Below are positions 7,501 through 10,939 of a stretch of DNA of 10,939 bases, in pieces. The stretch lies in assembly GCA_031255275.1 (NCBI GenBank), contig JAIRSV010000094.1:1-10939 (forward strand), given 5' to 3'. The position numbers and the translations under genes were made by a program. The notes beneath the pieces are model-generated. The model searched no databases, was not told where the DNA came from, and saw nothing but the letters and a program-made list of their open reading frames with translations. Numbering within the stretch: the first letter of the stretch is position 1; each line of letters begins with the position of its first letter. Source of the DNA: Proteiniphilum sp. (lineage in GTDB: Bacteria; Bacteroidota; Bacteroidia; Bacteroidales; Dysgonomonadaceae).

Positions 7501-8532
7501 ATGAAACGGACGGAAATAGCTACACTGGGGGAATTCGGCCTGATCAGCCGCCTGACCGGGGATATCAGGCTCACGCAGGAAAGTTCCATCAAAGGCATTG
7601 GCGACGATGCCGCCATCGTGGATCACAGCGGACAACGGACATTAATAACGACCGACTTACTATTGGAAGGGATTCATTTCGATCTCATCTATACTCCCCT
7701 GAAACACCTCGGATATAAATCGGCAGCAGTTAACTTCTCCGATATTTACGCCATGAACGGGCGGCCGCGGCAAATTACGGTATCCTTAGGCGTATCGAAG
7801 CGACTTTCGGTGGAAGACCTCGAAGAGTTCTACAGCGGATTGAAGCTGGCGTGTGAGATTTACGGCGTGGACATCGTGGGCGGGGATACCACCTCTTCCC
7901 TCACCGGGTTCACTATCAGCATCACCTGCATCGGTACGGCAGAAGAAGAGAAAATTGTCTTCCGGAACGGAGCCAAAGACACCAACCTGATTTATGTTTC
8001 GGGCGACTTGGGCGCTTCCTACATGGGACTGCAACTGTTGGAAAGGGAAAAGACCGTCTTCGACGGCAATAAAGACTTCCAACCCGATTTCACCGGAAGG
8101 GAATATCTGCTGGAACGCCAACTCAAACCGGAAGCCAGAAAAGATATAGTGGACGGGCTGGCGGAGAACGGAATTGTGCCCACTTCCATGATAGACATTT
8201 CCGACGGGTTGTCGTCCGAATTGCTCCATATCTGTAAACAAAGCTATGCCGGTTGCAGGCTTTTCGAAGAGCGTATCCCTGTCGATTACCAAACCGCGGT
8301 AATGGCCGAAACGTTCAATATGAACGTAACGACCGTAGCCCTGAATGGCGGGGAAGACTACGAATTACTCTTTACCGTTCCCCTGCATCTGCACGAAAAA
8401 ATGAACGACCTGAAGGGAATCCACCTGATAGGACATATTACTCCGCCCGAACAAGGTTGTTATCTGGTTACCCGTGACGGGCAAGAGATGCAACTCCGTG
8501 CGCAAGGCTGGAATCCGTTGGTAGAGGAGTAA
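7501..8532 (+). CDS. thiL: thiamine-monophosphate kinase ThiL
   Basis: ThiL uses ATP to convert thiamine monophosphate to thiamine diphosphate, the last step of cofactor synthesis, in the cytoplasm. The 343-residue protein has the PurM/HypE-like two-domain fold with the full set of metal and nucleotide motifs: GDDAA (34-38), TTDLLLEGIHFD (50-61), NFSDIYAMNGRP (78-89), GGDTT (127-131), GDLGASYMGL (168-177), MIDISDGLSSEL (230-241) and GGEDYELLFT (283-292). The length is normal. The start is fixed by MKRTEIATLGEFGLI, a typical ThiL N-terminus. No other thiamine gene is near and no TPP riboswitch is visible. A strong terminator ends only 13 nt before the ATG, so expression depends on read-through or on a promoter within or upstream of that hairpin. 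Confidence 0.95.
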   Translation: MKRTEIATLGEFGLISRLTGDIRLTQESSIKGIGDDAAIVDHSGQRTLITTDLLLEGIHFDLIYTPLKHLGYKSAAVNFSDIYAMNGRPRQITVSLGVSKRLSVEDLEEFYSGLKLACEIYGVDIVGGDTTSSLTGFTISITCIGTAEEEKIVFRNGAKDTNLIYVSGDLGASYMGLQLLEREKTVFDGNKDFQPDFTGREYLLERQLKPEARKDIVDGLAENGIVPTSMIDISDGLSSELLHICKQSYAGCRLFEERIPVDYQTAVMAETFNMNVTTVALNGGEDYELLFTVPLHLHEKMNDLKGIHLIGHITPPEQGCYLVTRDGQEMQLRAQGWNPLVEE

Positions 8533-8558
8533 ATTTTGTTGCTTTTTCATTTGCAAAT

Positions 8559-8589
8559 TTTGTAAATCTCAAAAATGCGCTTATCTTTG
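8559..8589 (+). promoter_or_regulatory. canonical Bacteroidales promoter for tRNA-Phe
   Basis: TTTG (8559-8562) and TATCTTTG (8582-8589) are separated by 19 nt, an exact match to TTTG-N19-21-TAnnTTTG. Transcription should start near 8596, about 17 nt before the mature tRNA 5' end. This shows the tRNA is transcribed separately from thiL. Confidence 0.85.
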
Positions 8590-8612
8590 CACTCGCGATT
8601 CAAGAAAATGTT

Positions 8613-8685
<73 letters not shown>

Positions 8686-8695
8686 CTTGTAAGGG

Positions 8696-8735
8696 AAAAG
8701 CTTTGAGATTGCTGGATTTCAGAGCTTTTTTATTT
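8696..8735 (+). terminator. tRNA-Phe terminator
   Basis: The 11-bp stem AAAAGCTTTGA (8696-8706) pairs with TCAGAGCTTTT (8719-8729, one G-U pair) around a 12-nt loop. A T-rich tail follows. It lies 10 nt after the tRNA. Confidence 0.85.
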
Positions 8736-8783
8736 TTATTAAATAGCTCAAATCGGACATTTGGGAACAAGCAAAAGTAAGCG

Positions 8784-8824
8784 AAAAGTAAGTTTTTGGG
8801 AAGCTAAAAAAACTTACTTTTTTT
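8784..8824 (+). terminator. second hairpin terminator without an obvious gene
   Basis: A perfect 14-bp stem (AAAAGTAAGTTTTT at 8784-8797 with its complement at 8808-8821) encloses a 10-nt loop, and the T-run continues to 8824. An extra partial copy of the left arm (AAAAGTAAG) sits at 8773-8781. No gene ends here: the tRNA has its own terminator 60 nt earlier. It may be a backup terminator or the end of a gene since lost. Confidence 0.65.
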
Positions 8825-8825
8825 G

Positions 8826-9016
8826 ATTTAATACACTATGTCATCTCCTTTTATATGGCATGATTCTGTTCCTGTTTCCGTAGTTTTGAAATAGTAATAA
8901 CGTTTTTAAATCTACGAAAATGGAATAAGAAACAATTAAAATTTTATTCTACCTGTCTTCAAGATCGCTCAAGAGTGGATAGGGGTTTTATGCGGAAATC
9001 GTATGAATGAATTAAA
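8826..9016. other. AT-rich spacer with no feature recognised
   Basis: Between the second hairpin and the broken gene copy I see no coding region longer than about 20 codons, no RNA gene and no full promoter match. A TTTTG at about 8881-8885 could be a -33 element, but no TAnnTTTG follows at the right distance. The A+T content rises clearly here compared with the sppA-thiL region. Confidence 0.5.
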
Positions 9017-9231
9017 ATGAAATTTATTATTTTATCTTTGTTCTTTTTCTTGGGTCTCTTTCTCTTTCATCCCAGACGAGAAATTACGATCAGGAATTAA
9101 GTGACATATTGTTCGATAAACGATTTGAAGAGGCTATTGAGTTTTTTAATCAATATAAAGAAAAGACTCCTACAAACTTTTTATCAATATTCATCCGATT
9201 TCCATAACGAGCTGTTTTCCGGAGAAATTAA
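9017..9231 (+). pseudogene. broken, truncated paralogue of the gene at 9432
   Basis: This copy starts like the intact downstream gene: ATG at 9017 gives MKFIILSLFFFLG, compared with MKYIVLSLFMFFG. A one-base deletion near 9055 then shifts the frame. In the new frame it reads SLSLSSQTRNYDQEL and later FDKRFEEAIEF, compared with SLSSQTRNYDQEL and FGLRFDEAIEV in the intact protein. Near 9178 the likeness moves back to the first frame (FHNELFSGEI, weakly like IFNDEIIPFF of the intact protein) after loss of about 20 codons. The homology stops at the left end of the inverted-repeat element (9232). About 70 codons of 426 remain, covering the signal peptide and the start of the helical part. It is clearly non-functional as a full protein. 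Confidence 0.8.
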
Positions 9232-9413
9232 ACCCAAAATGTCCATTAGAATATAACTGATTGATAATGAAGATTTATAATTCTATATTTTCTAATGGAC
9301 ACCATTAGAAAATTGCACTTGTAAATTGTTCATAATAAGCAAAATATCGCGCATTAATTCGTCGAAAATCAATACTTGTTTTATGAATTAATGCTGAAAT
9401 GGACATTTTGGGT
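9232..9413. mobile_element. 182-bp MITE-like element with 16-bp terminal inverted repeats
   Basis: ACCCAAAATGTCCATT (9232-9247) and its exact complement AATGGACATTTTGGGT (9398-9413) bound the element. TAA is found directly outside both ends (9229-9231 and 9414-9416), as expected for a 3-bp target duplication. Inside are nested palindromes: 9241-9251 with 9290-9300 (11 bp), 9287-9298 with 9302-9313 (12 bp, 3-nt loop) and 9351-9360 with 9385-9394 (10 bp). There is no coding capacity. A non-autonomous transposon derivative (MITE) is the simplest reading. A 3-bp TNA duplication is typical of some IS5-family groups, but a link is unproven. A highly structured intergenic repeat or RNA is the alternative. 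Confidence 0.55.
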
Positions 9414-9431
9414 TAAAAATGAATTTTGCAA

Positions 9432-10712
9432 ATGAAATACATCGTCTTATCTCTGTTTATGTTTTTTGGATCATTTTCTCTTTCATCGCAAACAAGAAAT
9501 TATGATCAGGAGTTGGTATATCTGCTGTTCGGATTACGGTTTGATGAGGCAATCGAAGTTTACGGACAACATAAAGATATTTATCATCCTTTTACGATTG
9601 ACACCTATAACCTTCTTACGAGTGTTCACCTGAACAAGCCTGATAGTTTTCTCCGGCAATTGCCATTATATCTGGAAAACTATTATGGCAATATTTTTAA
9701 CGATGAGATAATACCTTTCTTTCGATCTATCTATTTCGATAGAGGTGATGATGAGAACGGATCGAAAACAGTGGAAATTCTGGATTCGTTTCTCTTGAAA
9801 CATAAGGAAGAGAAGAAGCAGAGGCAGGAAGAGTATGCATGTTATATCAACGAATTCAATGGTGATATTTATGAACTTGCAGAGTTGAGGAACATAACGC
9901 TTCCCAATACTCCTTGGCATTTAATGGCGCTCACATGGAATTTTGCCGATACTATTATGGATTTCCAGCGGGTAGATATGGATATAATAATTGAAAGGGA
10001 CGTGTCAACGGATTATCTTCTCTATATATCCCCTTTTAACGGTACTTTCAACGGAGAGCTATTTTATGGCGGGATTCAAACACATATTGGCGGGTTTACC
10101 ACCAAAGAGATGACAGAACATAAAGATGGCGGAAAGGGAGGTATCTTCTCCCGCTGGAGCCATGACCATAAAATTCCCATAGGACTGGAATATGTAGAGA
10201 TGTATGAGAACGGGCTGTGCGAAAGCGCAGGATATGAGGGTGAATTTTGTAGCGTAAGGCGTCCTTACGAATGGACGAAAGGAACCTATACGTTATCATT
10301 GGTCAAGGAAGAAACTATAAAATTCAAGGGTAAACCTCATTCTTGGGTCTGTATGATGGTTACCGACAAAAAAGATGGCACGGTAACCCGGATAGGACGA
10401 TTGTTGTTCTCCGGCGAAAAACTTATATGGCGGAATGATAATCGTGCATTCGTTGAGATTTATGGTTTTAAGAATGGAATACGTCGCGTACCGGAAGCTG
10501 CAATAACATTTCAACGCCCGATGATCAGTGATAAAGCAATTCCATTGACAGGTATTTCGGCTTACCAGCCGGTTTCTGATGCCGGAGAGTTAAATACAAA
10601 TACCCCGAATTGCGCATACCTCACATCAGAAGGTACAAATGTAACGGTACATATAAACTCGGATGTAAAGTATCAGACTAAAAATAACATTTATCATGTT
10701 ATTGTATTTTAG
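9432..10712 (+). CDS. secreted protein of unknown function, possibly DUF3472-like
   Basis: I do not recognise this 426-residue protein with certainty. Residues 1-19 form a Sec signal peptide ending SLSS-Q with no lipobox Cys, so the product is likely periplasmic or exported. Residues 22-155 look helical and repeat-like (LVYLLFGLRFDEAIEVYGQ; SFLLKHKEEKKQRQEEYACY). Residues 185-345 look like a beta-sandwich: FYGGIQTHIGGF (211-222), KGGIFSRWSHD (235-245), GYEGEFCSVRRPYEWTKGTY (267-286) and IGRLLFSGEKLIW (321-333). That order of motifs recalls DUF3472 domains, a tentative match from memory. Cys263 and Cys273 could form a disulfide. I chose ATG 9432 because the broken copy upstream has its ATG at the same point. 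A TTG at 9426 would add two residues. The gene is AT-rich compared with thiL or sppA and stands alone. Its upstream region is almost entirely the inverted-repeat element. Confidence 0.8.
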   Translation: MKYIVLSLFMFFGSFSLSSQTRNYDQELVYLLFGLRFDEAIEVYGQHKDIYHPFTIDTYNLLTSVHLNKPDSFLRQLPLYLENYYGNIFNDEIIPFFRSIYFDRGDDENGSKTVEILDSFLLKHKEEKKQRQEEYACYINEFNGDIYELAELRNITLPNTPWHLMALTWNFADTIMDFQRVDMDIIIERDVSTDYLLYISPFNGTFNGELFYGGIQTHIGGFTTKEMTEHKDGGKGGIFSRWSHDHKIPIGLEYVEMYENGLCESAGYEGEFCSVRRPYEWTKGTYTLSLVKEETIKFKGKPHSWVCMMVTDKKDGTVTRIGRLLFSGEKLIWRNDNRAFVEIYGFKNGIRRVPEAAITFQRPMISDKAIPLTGISAYQPVSDAGELNTNTPNCAYLTSEGTNVTVHINSDVKYQTKNNIYHVIVF

Positions 10713-10914
10713 CCGGGCAATTTGTGTATATGACAGAAACAAAGAGACATTTATAAGCTATCCCGTTATTCAAAATACACAATTCGATACCCGCAGTTGT
10801 CCGGGAGAAAAACTTCAACGGATGTCAGCAACTGGAAACACGAGCGAATAACAGCGCTGCGAACGGCAGCAGAGCAAAATATTTTCGTATCTTTGCGAAA
10901 AAACCGGATTGACT
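10713..10914. other. intergenic region with weak palindromes
   Basis: An 8-bp inverted repeat (TTGTGTAT 10722-10729, ATACACAA 10775-10782) follows the stop codon but has no T-run, so I do not call it a terminator. A short hairpin GCTGC-GAACG-GCAGC lies near 10856-10870. No coding region is visible. Confidence 0.4.
10888..10895 (+). promoter_or_regulatory. -7 promoter element for the gene at 10915
   Basis: TATCTTTG fits TAnnTTTG exactly and lies 19 nt before the start codon. No TTTG is present 19-21 nt upstream, so only the -7 half is supported. Confidence 0.5.
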
Positions 10915-10939
10915 ATGAAAGGAATCGTTTTAGCCGGGG
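10915..10939 (+). CDS. 5' end of a probable sugar-nucleotide transferase gene (RfbA type), cut by window end
   Basis: Only eight codons are present: ATG-AAA-GGA-ATC-GTT-TTA-GCC-GGG, giving MKGIVLAG. This is the usual opening of glucose-1-phosphate thymidylyltransferase (RfbA), where the nucleotide-binding loop GGSGTRL follows. Related nucleotidyltransferases such as GlmU or GalU-like enzymes open similarly. A TATCTTTG promoter element is well placed upstream. If it is RfbA, the enzyme makes dTDP-glucose for dTDP-rhamnose and surface polysaccharide synthesis. The call rests on eight residues only. Confidence 0.55.

Noticed and set aside
8838..8894. 18-codon open frame starting at ATG 8838
   Set aside because: Too short, no recognisable motif, no promoter or conserved context.
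9232..9413. CRISPR-like array from the repeated CCATTAGAA motif
   Set aside because: Only three copies in mixed orientation, without regular spacers. The pattern is of inverted repeats, not of an array.
9420..9430. GAATTTTG as a -7 promoter box
   Set aside because: One mismatch to TAnnTTTG, and transcription would start at or after the start codon.
9419..9431. Alternative starts for the 9432 gene (ATG 9419, TTG 9426)
   Set aside because: ATG 9419 is in another frame. TTG 9426 adds only two residues, whereas the broken paralogue has its ATG at the position matching 9432.
10722..10782. Terminator for the 9432 gene from the TTGTGTAT/ATACACAA repeat
   Set aside because: The loop is long (45 nt) and no T-run follows.

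Overview
The window looks like a chromosomal piece of a Bacteroidales bacterium (Bacteroidota). Three things support this: promoters of the TTTG-N19-21-TAnnTTTG type instead of -35/-10 boxes, no clear Shine-Dalgarno sequences, and the gene order sppA-lpxK-purine nucleoside phosphorylase-thiL. The lipoproteins and an anti-sigma protein fused to a beta-barrel fit the same phylum. The genus cannot be read from the sequence alone.

Layout. 12-689 (+) is a lipoprotein of the M15 D-Ala-D-Ala carboxypeptidase / endopeptidase fold. It converges on a three-gene minus-strand operon (3499 down to 830): an ECF sigma factor, a single-pass membrane protein with a C-terminal outer-membrane-type barrel (probably the cognate anti-sigma factor or sensor), and a small lipoprotein. 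The operon ends in a strong intrinsic terminator at 757-803. A divergent promoter region (3500-3747) has one good Bacteroidales promoter per direction. A 12-bp direct repeat flanks the sigma-operon promoter.

3748-7413 (+) is a tightly packed housekeeping operon: sppA (membrane signal peptide peptidase), lpxK (lipid A 4'-kinase, 1-nt overlap) and a purine nucleoside phosphorylase gene (44-nt overlap). It closes with a strong terminator at 7435-7487. thiL (thiamine-monophosphate kinase) starts only 13 nt after that terminator. A tRNA-Phe gene with its own canonical promoter and terminator follows at 8613-8685.

From about 8690 to 10712 the DNA is visibly richer in A+T and looks like accessory sequence placed beside the tRNA. 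It holds a second hairpin terminator, a broken and truncated gene copy (9017-9231), and a 182-bp element with 16-bp terminal inverted repeats and a possible TAA target duplication (9232-9413). It ends with an intact, probably secreted protein of unknown function (9432-10712) that is a paralogue of the broken copy. The window ends in the first codons of a gene that begins like a sugar-nucleotide transferase (rfbA type), where core-like sequence seems to resume.

I did not find a clearly new multi-gene system. The most worthwhile leads are the nested-palindrome element between the two paralogues, the sigma/anti-sigma-barrel operon with flanking direct repeats, the terminator placed directly against thiL, and an Asp at the base-specificity position of the nucleoside phosphorylase.
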